A DNA stretch of 58,424 nucleotides from the NCBI GenBank assembly GCA_021775555.1, contig JAJFHP010000014.1, positions 1 to 58,424 of the forward strand, read 5' to 3'. Source of the DNA: Hyphomicrobiales bacterium (GTDB taxonomy: Bacteria; Pseudomonadota; Alphaproteobacteria; Rhizobiales; Methyloligellaceae). How positions within the stretch are numbered: the stretch's first letter is position 1; each line of letters starts with the position of its first letter. The position numbers and the translations under genes were made by a program. The notes beneath the pieces were generated by a model. It was not told the origin of the DNA, did not search any database, and was given only the letters and a program-made list of their open reading frames with translations. Shown here one piece after another: positions 19,311 to 28,919 of this stretch.

Positions 19311-20714
19311 ATGGCTGACGCTTACGACCTCATCGTCATCGGCACGGGCCCCGGCGGTTATGTGTGCGCCATCCGCGCAGCTCAGCTGGGCATGAAAGTT
19401 GCGGTCGTGGAAAAACGCGCAGCTCATGGCGGCACATGTCTCAATGTTGGCTGTATCCCGTCAAAAGCATTGCTGCACGCATCCGAACTTTATGAGGAAG
19501 CCGGGCACGGCTTTGAAGCCATGGGCATCAAGGTTGCGCCCTCTCTCGATCTCAAAGTCATGCAGGCTTTCAAGAAGGAAGGTGTGGACGGCAACACCGC
19601 TGGTGTCGAGTTTCTGCTGAAGAAAAACAAGATCGACGCCTATCACGGCACGGGCAAGATTACCGCACCAGGCAAGGTCGAGGTGACACCGGACAAGGGC
19701 AAGGCGGAAACGCTTGAAACCAAGAACATCGTCATCGCCACCGGTTCCGATGTGGCGCAACTGCCGGGTATCGAAATCGACGAGAAAAAGGTGGTCTCCT
19801 CAACCGGTGCGCTGGAGCTTTCTTCCGTGCCGAAAAAACTGCTTGTGGTGGGAGCAGGGATTATCGGGCTGGAGTTAGGGTCCGTATGGCGCCGATTGGG
19901 CGCGGAAGTTCAGGTGGTTGAATTCCTCGATCGCATCACGCCCGGCATGGACGCTGATGTCGCCAAGAATTTCATGCGCATTCTGAAAAAGCAGGGCATG
20001 ACCTTCAAGCTGGGCCACAAGGTCACCGGAATAGACACCAAGGGCAAAGGCTGCAAGGTCGCCATTGAGCCCGCCAAGGGCGGTGATGCGCAGACCATCG
20101 AGTGTGACGTGGTGCTGGTTGCCATTGGCCGGGTGCCATTCACGGGTGGTCTGGGCCTTGAGGATGTCGGCGTGAAAATGGATGATCGCGGCCGCGTTGA
20201 GACAGATGCCTATTTTAAAACCAATGTGGATGGCATCTACGCCATCGGCGATGTCATTGACGGGCCGATGCTCGCGCACAAGGCGGAAGATGAAGGTGTT
20301 GCCGTTGCTGAAATTCTCGCAGGTCAGGCAGGGCATGTGAATTATGATGTCATCCCCGGCGTCGTCTACACCTACCCGGAAGTGGCTGAAGTGGGCAAAA
20401 CCGAAGAGACTCTGAAAGAGGAAGGAATCGACTATGTGGTCGGCAAGTTCCCCTTCACCGCCAATGGCCGCGCCAAGGTGAACCGCACCACCGAGGGTTT
20501 TGTGAAAATACTTGCCGACGCAAAGACGGATAAAGTCCTTGGTGTTCATATCCTCGGGCCTGATGCGGGCAACATGATTGCTGAAGCTGCGGTACTGATG
20601 GAGTTCAGTGGCTCAGCCGAAGATTTGGCACGAACTTGCCACGCCCACCCGACGCTCACCGAGGCGATCAAGGAAGCGGCGCTGGCCGTGGGCAAACGCG
20701 CGCTTCATATGTAG
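19311..20714 (+). CDS. lpdA: dihydrolipoyl dehydrogenase (E3)
   Basis: A 467-residue FAD/NAD flavoprotein that reoxidises dihydrolipoamide in 2-oxo-acid dehydrogenase complexes. The FAD site is GTGPGGYV near residue 12. The redox disulfide is in [14 protein letters not shown], the NAD-binding loop is GAGIIGLE, and the C-terminal catalytic His-Glu is in HAHPTLTE. It ends the TCA cluster and lies convergent to a small secreted protein gene 15 bases away. Confidence 0.98.
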   Translation: MADAYDLIVIGTGPGGYVCAIRAAQLGMKVAVVEKRAAHGGTCLNVGCIPSKALLHASELYEEAGHGFEAMGIKVAPSLDLKVMQAFKKEGVDGNTAGVEFLLKKNKIDAYHGTGKITAPGKVEVTPDKGKAETLETKNIVIATGSDVAQLPGIEIDEKKVVSSTGALELSSVPKKLLVVGAGIIGLELGSVWRRLGAEVQVVEFLDRITPGMDADVAKNFMRILKKQGMTFKLGHKVTGIDTKGKGCKVAIEPAKGGDAQTIECDVVLVAIGRVPFTGGLGLEDVGVKMDDRGRVETDAYFKTNVDGIYAIGDVIDGPMLAHKAEDEGVAVAEILAGQAGHVNYDVIPGVVYTYPEVAEVGKTEETLKEEGIDYVVGKFPFTANGRAKVNRTTEGFVKILADAKTDKVLGVHILGPDAGNMIAEAAVLMEFSGSAEDLARTCHAHPTLTEAIKEAALAVGKRALHM

Positions 20715-20729
20715 AGCTGACAGCTCCTG

Positions 20730-21080
20730 CTATTTGCCCCAGGCGTCCCCGTCTTTGGTGCAAAGCACCCGGATCATCACCGTGGTGTCGATTTTCTTTG
20801 TTCCCATATTGCGCCAGCGCACACGCCAGACATTGGGTGAAATCGCGACGTTCATGGTCATGGCGAGGCTATGCGCGGTATCACTGACTTTAGGTATGCC
20901 GCCACCTCCGGAAAGGATATAGGGCCTGTCAGCCGGGCACGTCACGTCCATGCCGCAATCCTGATTTGGCTCTAGTGAGCACTGTTTTTTCTGCGGGGCT
21001 ATCCAGCGTTCGTCTGCGCTGGCGGGCAGCGTCCCAAAGGTCAAAAAAGCTAGTCCTGCTATCAACCAAGATCTAATCAT
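20730..21080 (-). CDS. small secreted protein of unknown function
   Basis: A 116-residue protein. The chosen start (ATG at 21078-21080) is preceded by GGGAGAG and gives a clear signal peptide ending near PASADE. The mature part has four cysteines (two in the QCSLEPNQDCG region, then CPADR and LCTKDG) and looks beta-rich. A longer reading from 21317 has no ribosome site and no better sense. I do not recognise the family. Its position, convergent with lpdA, says little about function. Confidence 0.6.
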   Translation of the reverse strand: MIRSWLIAGLAFLTFGTLPASADERWIAPQKKQCSLEPNQDCGMDVTCPADRPYILSGGGGIPKVSDTAHSLAMTMNVAISPNVWRVRWRNMGTKKIDTTVMIRVLCTKDGDAWGK

Positions 21081-21292
21081 TGCGGTAACTCTCCCTAATG
21101 CCTGTGCCGAAACTCTCATCACATGGAATATAGTTGCATGGGATGACATTGGGAAAAAGCAGCCCGTACGTGCCAATCGTCGCAGTATCATGTCTCCTCT
21201 CTGAGGCTTCGATCCATCGATTGTCCCTCGCTCTTTACTTAAATTAACGAATCTGTTAAATAACGTAATCATTAAATAAATGGAACGGCGTA

Positions 21293-22000
21293 ATGACACA
21301 ACACAGGATCGTTTCACGGGACGCGTGGGTTGAGGCGCGTAAACAACTCCTTGCCAAGGAAAAGGCGTTCACTCTTGAGCGAGACAAGTTGAGCAGGGAG
21401 CGTCGCTCGCTTCCATGGGTGAAAGTGGAAAAGGACTATGTGTTCGAAGGCCCTGACGGCCAGATGAGTATGGTGGATGCATTCGCGGGGCACAGCCAAC
21501 TTGTGGTTTATCACTTCATGTATGGCCCGGACTGGGAGGAACCATGCAAGAGCTGTTCTTTCTGGGCTGACAATTTCAATGGCATTGTAGAACATCTCAA
21601 GCATCGCGATGTGAGCTTCGTTGCCATTTCACGTGCGCCCTTGCCGACACTGCAGGCCTTTGCCAAGCGTATGGGATGGAGCTTCAACTGGTTGTCTTCA
21701 GAGGCTTCAGACTTCAACTATGATTTTGACGCTTCGTACAGGCCGGAAGACCTTGAGGCCGGCAACACGACCTACAATTATGCACCCAACACCTACTCTA
21801 TGTCGGAGCTCGCAGGCACCAGCGTCTTCTACAAGGACGATGAGGGTTCAATCTTCCATACCTATTCCTGCTATGCGCGCGGGCTGGATATGATGAACAC
21901 GGCCTATAATTATCTTGACCTGGTGCCCAAGGGCCGCGATGAGGCGGAGCTGGAACACACCATGTCGTGGGTAAAGTTCCGAGATGAATATGAGTCCTGA
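21293..22000 (+). CDS. DUF899 thioredoxin-like protein
   Basis: A 235-residue DUF899-family protein with a thioredoxin-like fold. Family features include EARKQLLAKEKAFT near the N-terminus and YHFMYGPDWEEPCKSCSFW with a CxxC (CKSC). The biochemical role of the family is not established. It overlaps the next gene (ArsR-type regulator, starts at 21984) by 17 bases, so the three genes DUF899-ArsR-SRPBCC are probably one operon. Confidence 0.85.
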   Translation: MTQHRIVSRDAWVEARKQLLAKEKAFTLERDKLSRERRSLPWVKVEKDYVFEGPDGQMSMVDAFAGHSQLVVYHFMYGPDWEEPCKSCSFWADNFNGIVEHLKHRDVSFVAISRAPLPTLQAFAKRMGWSFNWLSSEASDFNYDFDASYRPEDLEAGNTTYNYAPNTYSMSELAGTSVFYKDDEGSIFHTYSCYARGLDMMNTAYNYLDLVPKGRDEAELEHTMSWVKFRDEYES

Positions 22001-22334
22001 TATGCAAGATCTCGACGCAACATTCTCCGCCCTTGCAGACCCGACGCGTCGTGCGATCGTTGCGCGGCTGGCAACCGGAAGCGCTACCGTTAATGAGCTT
22101 GCGGAACCGTTCGATATTTCTCTTCCCGCCATCTCGCGTCATCTCAAAGTGCTTGAAAATGCAGGACTTTTATCCCGAGAAGTGGAAGCTCAGAAGCGCC
22201 GCTGCCGTTTGCGGCCTGAGGCGCTGAAAGGTGCAGAAGACTGGATCGAGAAGACCCGCAGCTTCTGGAACGAGCGGTTTGATGTGCTGGAAACGCTTCT
22301 TGATGAAACACGTAATAAGAGGATGGGCAAATGA
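21984..22334 (+). CDS. ArsR-family transcriptional regulator
   Basis: A 116-residue winged-helix regulator. The core includes FSALADPTRRAIVARLATG and ISLPAISRHLKVLENAGLL, typical of the ArsR subgroup found beside SRPBCC (AHSA1) genes. No metal-binding cysteine pair is visible. In-frame ATGs at 21990 and 22002 are alternative starts. It overlaps the SRPBCC gene by 4 bases (ATGA). It probably autoregulates this operon. Confidence 0.88.
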   Translation: MNMSPDMQDLDATFSALADPTRRAIVARLATGSATVNELAEPFDISLPAISRHLKVLENAGLLSREVEAQKRRCRLRPEALKGAEDWIEKTRSFWNERFDVLETLLDETRNKRMGK

Positions 22335-22789
22335 GTGATACATTGATGAAGAGTGATGAAATTGTACTGACCATGGAGCGTGAATTCGCTCATCCGCCGG
22401 AAGCCCTGTTTCGCGCATGGACCGAGAGCGATGCGCTGCGCAAATGGATGGGTCCAGGTGAAATAACCGCTCCGGATGCCCAAATCGAAGCATGCCAGGG
22501 AGGCAGTCTGACAATCCCGATGGTTCACCCGGACGGCAAGGTCATGACCGCGAGAGGTAAAATTCTCGAAACCGTACCCGATCAGAAGCTGCGTTTCAGT
22601 TGGGCTTGGGACCAGGAAGACGGCAGTGAAGGCAAGGTAATGGAAATCACTCTGGAGTTTATCCCGATTGAAACGGGGACGAGGCTCACGCTCCATCAGG
22701 TGAATTTCATCGATGCGGAGGCACGCGACCATCACGAATCCGGATGGACCGGCTGTTACGAGAAGCTGGAAGGGTTTCTTGGCGAATAG
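22331..22789 (+). CDS. SRPBCC / AHSA1-domain protein
   Basis: A 152-residue START-like fold protein of the AHSA1 (activator of Hsp90 ATPase homologue 1-like) family. It starts with the typical pattern EREFAHPPEALFRAWTES, followed by LRKWMGPG, and ends with GWTGCYEKLEGFLGE. These proteins bind hydrophobic ligands; the ligand here is unknown. It is translationally coupled to the ArsR gene, a common pairing. Confidence 0.87.
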   Translation: MSDTLMKSDEIVLTMEREFAHPPEALFRAWTESDALRKWMGPGEITAPDAQIEACQGGSLTIPMVHPDGKVMTARGKILETVPDQKLRFSWAWDQEDGSEGKVMEITLEFIPIETGTRLTLHQVNFIDAEARDHHESGWTGCYEKLEGFLGE

Positions 22790-22864
22790 ACGGCAGGACT
22801 TGGCGCAGCTCTCGAAAACCCGTTAGAAAGACCGCTGGTTGAGTCTTCAAACACCGGCAGTTCA

Positions 22865-23692
22865 ATGACAGGCACTCGCTCCATCCTTATCACCGGCTGC
22901 TCAACCGGCATCGGCTATGCCTGCGCGCATGGCATGAAGGCACGCGGCTGGCGGGTGCTGGCCACGGCACGCGCGAAAGAGGATATTGCCCGGCTCGAGG
23001 GCGAGGGATTGGAAATTTTGCAGCTTGATTACAGGGATGCAAAATCAATCGCTGCTTGTGCCGATGAAGCCCTCAAACGCACCGGTGGCACACTCACAGC
23101 CCTGTTCAACAATGGCGGCTATGGGCAGCCCGGTGCGGTTGAAGATGTGCCAATGAAGGCCATGCGGCTTCAGTTCGAGACCAATTTCTTTGGTTGGCAT
23201 GACCTCACCACCCGCATCCTGCCGGCTATGCGCAAACAGGGCGCGGGGCGTATCGTCCAGTGCTCATCTTGCCTCGGGATCGTCTCTCTCAAATATCGCG
23301 GCGTTTACAATGCATCCAAATTTGCCCTTGAAGGCCTGAGCGATGCGATGCGACAGGAGCTGGCGGGCACAGGCATCTTTGTATCCCTGATAGAGCCCGG
23401 ACCGATTGCAACGCGGTTCACGGAAACGGCCCTTGCCAACTACAAGGCCCATATTGACCTTGAAGGCTCGGTCCATGCGGAAATTTACAAGCGCCGCATC
23501 GCCGCCATGGAGGAAAACAAACCCTCGAAATACAGGCTTGGCCCCGAGGCGGTTCTGGAAAAACTCGTCCATGCGGTGGAGAGTCCAATTCCCCATGCGC
23601 ACTATTATGTCACCAAGCCCACCTATATGCTGGCCTGGGCCCGGCGATTGCTGTCAACGCGCCTAATGGACCGAATGATGGCTTCGCAATAG
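22865..23692 (+). CDS. short-chain dehydrogenase/reductase
   Basis: A 275-residue classical SDR. The nucleotide loop is TGCSTGIG (residues 10-17), the structural NNGG stands in for NNAG, and the catalytic set is Ser in QCSSC with YNASK. It probably uses NAD(P)H on a hydroxy or keto substrate that cannot be inferred. The C-terminal part (about 200-275) is longer than in minimal SDRs, as in the retinol-dehydrogenase-like group. Confidence 0.88.
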   Translation: MTGTRSILITGCSTGIGYACAHGMKARGWRVLATARAKEDIARLEGEGLEILQLDYRDAKSIAACADEALKRTGGTLTALFNNGGYGQPGAVEDVPMKAMRLQFETNFFGWHDLTTRILPAMRKQGAGRIVQCSSCLGIVSLKYRGVYNASKFALEGLSDAMRQELAGTGIFVSLIEPGPIATRFTETALANYKAHIDLEGSVHAEIYKRRIAAMEENKPSKYRLGPEAVLEKLVHAVESPIPHAHYYVTKPTYMLAWARRLLSTRLMDRMMASQ

Positions 23693-23732
23693 CTAATAAC
23701 GAGCACGCGCCCCGCGCAGGAACAGAATTTCC

Positions 23733-23924
23733 ATGACCACGGCCCTCTATACCCTGATCCCGCTCGCTTTGCTGCTGGTGGCCATTATTCTGGTTCTGGG
23801 TTTGTGGAACATGCTGCGCGCAGGTAGCGGGAACAGGGCACAAAGCCTCATGCGCTGGCGTGTTGTGCTACAATTTGTAGCCATCATACTCGTCATGGGG
23901 GCGCTGTATTTCACCCGGGGTTAG
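23733..23924 (+). CDS. small twin-transmembrane protein
   Basis: A 63-residue protein with two membrane helices (about residues 4-27 and 41-60) joined by a basic loop (RAGSGNRAQSLMRWR). It resembles the HIG1-like twin-transmembrane proteins often found just before the cobalamin adenosyltransferase gene in alphaproteobacteria. That gene starts 25 bases downstream. Function is unknown; a role in membrane complex assembly is possible from the HIG1 likeness only. Confidence 0.75.
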   Translation: MTTALYTLIPLALLLVAIILVLGLWNMLRAGSGNRAQSLMRWRVVLQFVAIILVMGALYFTRG

Positions 23925-23949
23925 GGGCCGAATTTACAAGGACAGGCAA

Positions 23950-24531
23950 ATGGTCGTTCTGAATAAAATCTACACCCGCTCCGGCGATGACGGCACCACT
24001 GCTCTCGGGTCTGGCGACCGGGTGCCCAAGCATCACGCCCGCATCTGGGCATATGGCACGGTTGATGAAACCAACGCGGCGATCGGCATGGCGCGGCTGG
24101 AGTTGGTTGACGGCTATGGTCATGTGAGCAAGATGCTTGAACGCATCCAGAATGACCTGTTCGATCTGGGCGCCGATTTATGCGTGCCGGAAACGGGCGA
24201 AGACAATCAAGGCGCTGCCCTGCGTATCGTAAAGACACAGGTGGATCGGCTTGAGGCGGAGATCGATGAGCTCAATGACGAACTGGAGCCGTTGCGCTCC
24301 TTCGTGCTGCCCGGTGGAACCCGGGCTGCGGCGGCGCTGCATGTAGCGCGCACCATCTCTCGGCGCGCGGAACGCCTCATGGCGGAACTGGCGTCCATGG
24401 GCGATGAAACGGTTGGGGAAGCCGCGCTTCATTACATCAACCGTCTGTCAGATTTCCTGTTTGTGGCCAGTCGCTATGTCAACGACAAGGGCAAGGCAGA
24501 CATACTCTGGACACCCGGCGAGAACCGGTAG
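23950..24531 (+). CDS. PduO-type cob(I)alamin adenosyltransferase
   Basis: A 193-residue ATP:corrinoid adenosyltransferase of the PduO type. It transfers the adenosyl group of ATP to cob(I)alamin to form coenzyme B12. The N-terminal ATP site is KIYTRSGDDGTTALGSG, and the helical bundle contains RAERLMAEL and INRLSDFLFVASRYVN. Length is normal. It supplies the cofactor needed by the class II ribonucleotide reductase at 49895-52219. The first rhomboid gene starts 9 bases downstream. Confidence 0.93.
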   Translation: MVVLNKIYTRSGDDGTTALGSGDRVPKHHARIWAYGTVDETNAAIGMARLELVDGYGHVSKMLERIQNDLFDLGADLCVPETGEDNQGAALRIVKTQVDRLEAEIDELNDELEPLRSFVLPGGTRAAAALHVARTISRRAERLMAELASMGDETVGEAALHYINRLSDFLFVASRYVNDKGKADILWTPGENR

Positions 24532-24539
24532 CACACCAC

Positions 24540-25256
24540 ATGTTTGTTCCTGTCCATGACATCAACCCGCTGAGAAGACTTGCCTTCCAATGGGTCACTG
24601 TTTCGCTGATTGCGCTCAATGTCCTGTGTTATTTGCTGTTCAGCACGCCGTTCTTTAATCCCCTGCATCAGTATCTGGGCGAGTTTGCATTGATCCCGGT
24701 GGAATTTCTGGGTCACAAGGGCTCACTCCCCGATGAGATATTTCGGCTCATCGAACCTCTGCCGATGCCGGAGGAGCTGACAATTTTCACCTACATGTTC
24801 ATGCATATGAACTTCCTCCATCTGGCCGGAAACATGACCTTCCTGTGGGTGTTTGGGGACAACGTGGAAGACGCCATGGGGCATGTGCGGTTCCTGCTGT
24901 TCTATCTGCTATGCGGGGTCATTGCCGCCGTGACCCATGTCGCGATCGACCCTGAGTCTCAAGTCCCGGTCGTTGGAGCCAGCGGGGCCGTGGGTGGTAT
25001 CATCGGCGCTTATCTGATGCTGCACCCGAATGTGAAAATCTGGGTGCTGGCGCTCTACCGCATTCCACTGCGCATCACCGCCTTCTGGGCAATTGGAGTC
25101 TGGGTCGCGGTGCAGATCTACAGCGCCTTCTTCAGTGAGGTCGATACGGTTGCGTGGGGGGCTCATCTGGGAGGCCTTGCAGCCGGTGCCGTTCTCATCG
25201 TCATCATGCGCCAGCCTGGCGTGCCGCTATTTGACAAGACGGCAAAAGAGGTATGA
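24540..25256 (+). CDS. rhomboid intramembrane serine protease, copy A
   Basis: A 238-residue multi-helix protein of the rhomboid family. The catalytic dyad is Ser148 in GASGA and His209 in WGAHLGG. The segment HMNFLHLAGNMTFLWVFG is the family histidine/asparagine region. It should cleave membrane proteins within the bilayer; the substrate is unknown. A same-length paralogue follows immediately (start 25264), so the two arose by tandem duplication. Confidence 0.92.
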   Translation: MFVPVHDINPLRRLAFQWVTVSLIALNVLCYLLFSTPFFNPLHQYLGEFALIPVEFLGHKGSLPDEIFRLIEPLPMPEELTIFTYMFMHMNFLHLAGNMTFLWVFGDNVEDAMGHVRFLLFYLLCGVIAAVTHVAIDPESQVPVVGASGAVGGIIGAYLMLHPNVKIWVLALYRIPLRITAFWAIGVWVAVQIYSAFFSEVDTVAWGAHLGGLAAGAVLIVIMRQPGVPLFDKTAKEV

Positions 25257-25263
25257 TGAGACC

Positions 25264-25980
25264 ATGTTCGTCCCCCTGCACGACAAGAACCCGCTCAAAT
25301 CCATCCGCTTCCAATATGTGACGGTCAGCCTGATTGCGTTAAACATCGTCATTTTCATTGCCTTTCATACAGGCTGGTTCTTCGAGATTGATGAGCGCCT
25401 GGCGGCCTTTACACTCATTCCATCGGAATTCTGGACGGGGGGTGCGCCCTTCACGAACTATGCCGCGGTGCCGGTTGGGGGAGTGCCCGTCCAGGAGCGC
25501 TGGACCCTGGTGACCTACATGTTCGTGCACGGCAATATGTGGCATTTGCTCGGCAACATGCTGTTCCTGTGGGTGTTTGGAGACAATGTTGAAGACGCCG
25601 TGGGACATGTGCGGTTTCTGCTGTTTTTTCTCATGTGCGGTGTGTTCGCGGGGTTGTCGCATACGTTCATCATGCAGAGTTCCGAAATTCCAGTGATCGG
25701 TGCGAGTGGCGGTGTGGCCGGTGTCATCGCTGCATATTTGATGCTGCATCCCAAGGTCAAAATCTGGGTTCTGGCGCTTTGGCGTATTCCGTTGAAAATT
25801 TCCGCGGCCTGGGTGCTTGGCTTCTGGATACTGTTGCAGGTCTTCAGCGCGGTCACGTCATCTGGCGATGGTATTGCCTGGTGGGCGCATGTGGGTGGAC
25901 TGTTGGCCGGTGCAGTGCTGATCCTGTTCATGCGCCGCCCCGGGGTGGCATTGTTCGACCAGACGCCAGGAGGGGCTTGA
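25264..25980 (+). CDS. rhomboid intramembrane serine protease, copy B
   Basis: A 238-residue paralogue of the preceding gene. Ser148 (GASGG) and His209 (WWAHVGG) fall at exactly the same positions. The loop between the first two helices (about residues 36-80) is the most different part, suggesting different substrates or partners. The ATG at 25264 follows the copy A stop by 7 bases and gives an N-terminus (MFVPLHDKNPL) matching copy A (MFVPVHDINPL); a longer in-frame ORF inside copy A is spurious. Confidence 0.92.
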   Translation: MFVPLHDKNPLKSIRFQYVTVSLIALNIVIFIAFHTGWFFEIDERLAAFTLIPSEFWTGGAPFTNYAAVPVGGVPVQERWTLVTYMFVHGNMWHLLGNMLFLWVFGDNVEDAVGHVRFLLFFLMCGVFAGLSHTFIMQSSEIPVIGASGGVAGVIAAYLMLHPKVKIWVLALWRIPLKISAAWVLGFWILLQVFSAVTSSGDGIAWWAHVGGLLAGAVLILFMRRPGVALFDQTPGGA

Positions 25981-26060
25981 TGGTGGACATTAGCCCCGTC
26001 ACCATGCACTTTGTGCGGCATTGACTTGGCGCAGTGGCGGCAGTACCGTCGCGCCGCTAT

Positions 26061-26074
26061 TTCGCAAGTGCGAA
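26061..26074. promoter_or_regulatory. short palindrome upstream of etfB
   Basis: TTCGCA and TGCGAA (26061-26066 and 26069-26074) form a short palindrome in the 188-base gap between the rhomboid pair and etfB. It may be an operator for the etf operon. No regulator is known to fit. Confidence 0.2.
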
Positions 26075-26168
26075 GAGAAATTTCCGGTGATAATTCTTCG
26101 ATATATCAGGTAATTATTCCACTCCGAAACTTCGCTAACCGCACTGCTGTGCGGCCTGGAGAGACGCT

Positions 26169-26918
26169 ATGAAGATCCTGGTTCCGGTAAAACGGGTGGT
26201 TGATTTTAACGTCAAGATCCGCGTCAAGGCGGATGGTACAGGCGTTGATCTCGCCAATGTAAAAATGTCTATGAACCCGTTCGACGAAATCGCAATCGAA
26301 GAAGCGATCCGCCTCAAAGAAGCGGGCAAGGCGGAAGAGATCATAGCTGTCTCCATCGGTCCGCAGAAAGCGCAGGAGACAATCCGTACCGCGCTCGCCA
26401 TGGGGGCTGATCGCGGCATCCTCATCAAATGTGACGACGAGGTTGAGCCACTGGCGGTGGCCAAGCTGCTCAAGGGCGTGGTCGATGCGGAAAAGCCCGA
26501 CATAGTGATCCTCGGCAAGCAAGCCATCGATGACGATTCGAACCAGACGGGCCAGATGCTTTCAGCGCTGCTTGGCTGGCCCCAGGGTACATTTGCCTCG
26601 AAACTGGAGCTGGATGGCGGCAAGGCAAGGGTGACGCGGGAGATCGATGGCGGATTGCAAACGATCCTGCTCAACATGCCCTGCATCATCACCACGGACC
26701 TGCGCCTGAATGAGCCGCGCTACGCTTCTTTGCCAAATATCATGAAGGCCAAGAAGAAGCCGCTGGATGAAAAAACCGCCGAAGATTATGGCGTTGACAT
26801 TACCCCGCGTCTTAAGGTGCTTGAAACGGTGGAGCCCGCCACGCGCGAGGCGGGGGAAATCCTAGCCACTCCCGAAGACCTTGTTGAGAAACTCAAAACG
26901 CAAGCAGGTGTAATCTGA
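26169..26918 (+). CDS. etfB: electron transfer flavoprotein beta subunit
   Basis: A 249-residue ETF beta subunit. With EtfA it accepts electrons from acyl-CoA and N-methyl dehydrogenases and passes them to ETF-ubiquinone oxidoreductase. The start [19 protein letters not shown] and the central [20 protein letters not shown] are family signatures, the latter binding AMP. Its stop overlaps the etfA start by one base (TGATG). Confidence 0.97.
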   Translation: MKILVPVKRVVDFNVKIRVKADGTGVDLANVKMSMNPFDEIAIEEAIRLKEAGKAEEIIAVSIGPQKAQETIRTALAMGADRGILIKCDDEVEPLAVAKLLKGVVDAEKPDIVILGKQAIDDDSNQTGQMLSALLGWPQGTFASKLELDGGKARVTREIDGGLQTILLNMPCIITTDLRLNEPRYASLPNIMKAKKKPLDEKTAEDYGVDITPRLKVLETVEPATREAGEILATPEDLVEKLKTQAGVI

Positions 26919-27862
26919 TGGGCGTTCTTCTGATAGCAGAACATGACAACACATCTCTGAACGCTGCAACGGCAAGGGCCATGAGCGCGGCGCTGGCAAT
27001 CTCGAAAGACGTGCATATTCTCGTTGCTGGAAACGGGTGTTCATCGGTGGCTGTTGAAGCGGGAAAACTTGAGGGTGCCGCCAAGGTGCTGCTCGCCGAA
27101 GCTCCGCATCTGGAAAATCACCTGGCGGAGGAATTAGCAGCACTCACAGAGCCGCTGGCAAAGCAATATGAAGCTGTGCTGGCGCCGGCCACCTCAGTGT
27201 CTAAAAATTTCATGCCGCGCCTTGCCGCTCTGCTCGATGTGGCGCAGGTGTCAGAAATTACCGCGGTCAAGTCGCCGGATACCTTTGAGCGGCCGATCTA
27301 TGCGGGCAACGCCATCCAGAGCGTCCAGTCTTCTGATGCTATCAAGATCATTACCGTGCGCACCACCACCTTCGAGGCAGTTGAGGAGGGGGGCAGTGCC
27401 AGTGTTGAAAAAATCGACGCGCCTGCGTCCGTCGGGCTGTCAGATTTCATTGGCGAGGAATTGTCCTCCTCCGACCGCCCCGAACTGGCGGCCGCGCGGG
27501 TTGTCGTGTCGGGTGGACGGGCGCTTGGCTCGAAGGAAAATTTCGTCAAATATATCGAGCCGCTGGCGGAGCAGTTGAACGCGGCCGTTGGCGCCAGCCG
27601 CGCGGCAGTAGACGCGGGCTATGTTTCGAACGATTATCAGGTCGGACAAACAGGCAAGGTGGTGGCGCCGGAGCTGTATATTGCTGTCGGCATATCCGGT
27701 GCGATCCAGCACCTTGCGGGCATGAAGGATTCAAAAGTGATTGTCGCCATCAACAAGGACGAGGAAGCTCCCATTTTCCAGATTGCCGATTATGGCCTGG
27801 TGGGAGACTTGTTCGAAATATTGCCAAAGCTTCAATCCGAACTGAGTAAGTCTTCCGGATAA
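26918..27862 (+). CDS. etfA: electron transfer flavoprotein alpha subunit
   Basis: A 314-residue ETF alpha subunit carrying FAD. The C-terminal FAD domain includes [37 protein letters not shown] and [14 protein letters not shown]. It is translationally coupled to etfB. A 3-hydroxyacyl-CoA dehydrogenase gene follows, so the cluster fits fatty-acid or butanoyl-CoA oxidation. Confidence 0.97.
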   Translation: MGVLLIAEHDNTSLNAATARAMSAALAISKDVHILVAGNGCSSVAVEAGKLEGAAKVLLAEAPHLENHLAEELAALTEPLAKQYEAVLAPATSVSKNFMPRLAALLDVAQVSEITAVKSPDTFERPIYAGNAIQSVQSSDAIKIITVRTTTFEAVEEGGSASVEKIDAPASVGLSDFIGEELSSSDRPELAAARVVVSGGRALGSKENFVKYIEPLAEQLNAAVGASRAAVDAGYVSNDYQVGQTGKVVAPELYIAVGISGAIQHLAGMKDSKVIVAINKDEEAPIFQIADYGLVGDLFEILPKLQSELSKSSG

Positions 27863-27905
27863 CCGGTACATAAAGGCGACGATCAGCCAGCGAGAGCGAG
27901 ACGTG

Positions 27906-28781
27906 ATGAGTATCAAAAAAGTGGGCATTATTGGCGCCGGGCAGATGGGAAATGGCATTGCCCATGTGGTTGCCCTGGCGGGCTTTGACGTTATTTTACA
28001 TGACGTTGATCCCGAGCGCATTGACCAGGCGCTGGCGACCATCAATGGCAATATGTCGCGACAGGCCGCTGCGGGGAAGATCACCGAGGATGATGTAAAC
28101 GCGGCGCTGAAGCATATCGGCAAGGCAGACACGATCAACGATCTTGCCGATGTTGATCTCGTCATCGAGGCGGCCACCGAGAATGAGGATATCAAGCTCA
28201 AGATTCTCAAGGAAATATGCCCGGTGCTGAGAGCCGACGCGATCCTGGCGACCAACACATCTTCAATTTCCATCACGCGCCTGGCAGCCGCCACAGACCG
28301 GCCTGAAAAGGTCATCGGAATGCATTTCATGAACCCGGTTCCGGTCATGGAGCTTGTGGAAATGATCCGTGGCATTGCCACCGGGGATGATACATTCAAG
28401 ACTGCAACTGAGTTTGTGAAAAAGCTCGACAAGACCATCGCGGTTTCTGAAGATTTCCCGGCCTTCATGGTCAACCGCATCCTTCTGCCGATGATCAACG
28501 AAGCGATCTACACGCTTTATGAAGGCGTCGGCAATGTTGAGTCCATTGATACCGCCATGCGGCTCGGCGCGCGCCATCCCATGGGCCCGCTGCAACTGGC
28601 AGATTTTATTGGCCTTGATACCTGCCTGTCGGTGATGCAGGTGCTTTATGAGGGGCTGGCCGACACCAAGTATCGCCCCTGTCCGTTGCTGGTGAAATAT
28701 GTCGAGGCCGGATGGCTCGGTCGCAAAGCAGGCCGCGGATTTTACGACTATCGCGGCGATGAGCCCGTGCCGACGCGATAG
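27906..28781 (+). CDS. 3-hydroxybutyryl-CoA / 3-hydroxyacyl-CoA dehydrogenase
   Basis: A 291-residue NAD-dependent dehydrogenase that oxidises (S)-3-hydroxybutanoyl-CoA or related thioesters. The nucleotide loop is GAGQMGNGIA (near residues 9-18). The catalytic region has NTSSISITRL and GMHFMNPVPVM, with the histidine in the latter. Length matches the single-function family (Hbd/PaaH type). The ATG at 27906 is preferred over the GTG one codon earlier. It follows etfA by about 43 bases, probably in the same operon. Confidence 0.93.
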   Translation: MSIKKVGIIGAGQMGNGIAHVVALAGFDVILHDVDPERIDQALATINGNMSRQAAAGKITEDDVNAALKHIGKADTINDLADVDLVIEAATENEDIKLKILKEICPVLRADAILATNTSSISITRLAAATDRPEKVIGMHFMNPVPVMELVEMIRGIATGDDTFKTATEFVKKLDKTIAVSEDFPAFMVNRILLPMINEAIYTLYEGVGNVESIDTAMRLGARHPMGPLQLADFIGLDTCLSVMQVLYEGLADTKYRPCPLLVKYVEAGWLGRKAGRGFYDYRGDEPVPTR

Positions 28782-28919
28782 GGCCGATATCTGTCAGGAT
28801 TTCTGTTGGCGTATCCTCCCGCCTCTTGAACAGGCTTAATGCTCAGTTAATTTTTGGCGGCCATGCTATGCAACGAGAGTTGTTAGGTTGTTAGTAAGTG
28901 TGGTTTTAAACTTCCCGCC

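Noticed and set aside
17916-19427. Long minus-strand open frame of about 500 codons opposite sucB
   Set aside because: It runs antisense across sucB and the sucB-lpdA junction, has no recognisable domain and is a typical GC-rich shadow frame.
21239-21275. Several TTAA words before the DUF899 gene resembling CtrA sites
   Set aside because: Spacings are 8, 12 and 13 bases rather than the TTAA-N7-TTAA consensus; this is an AT-rich promoter-like stretch.
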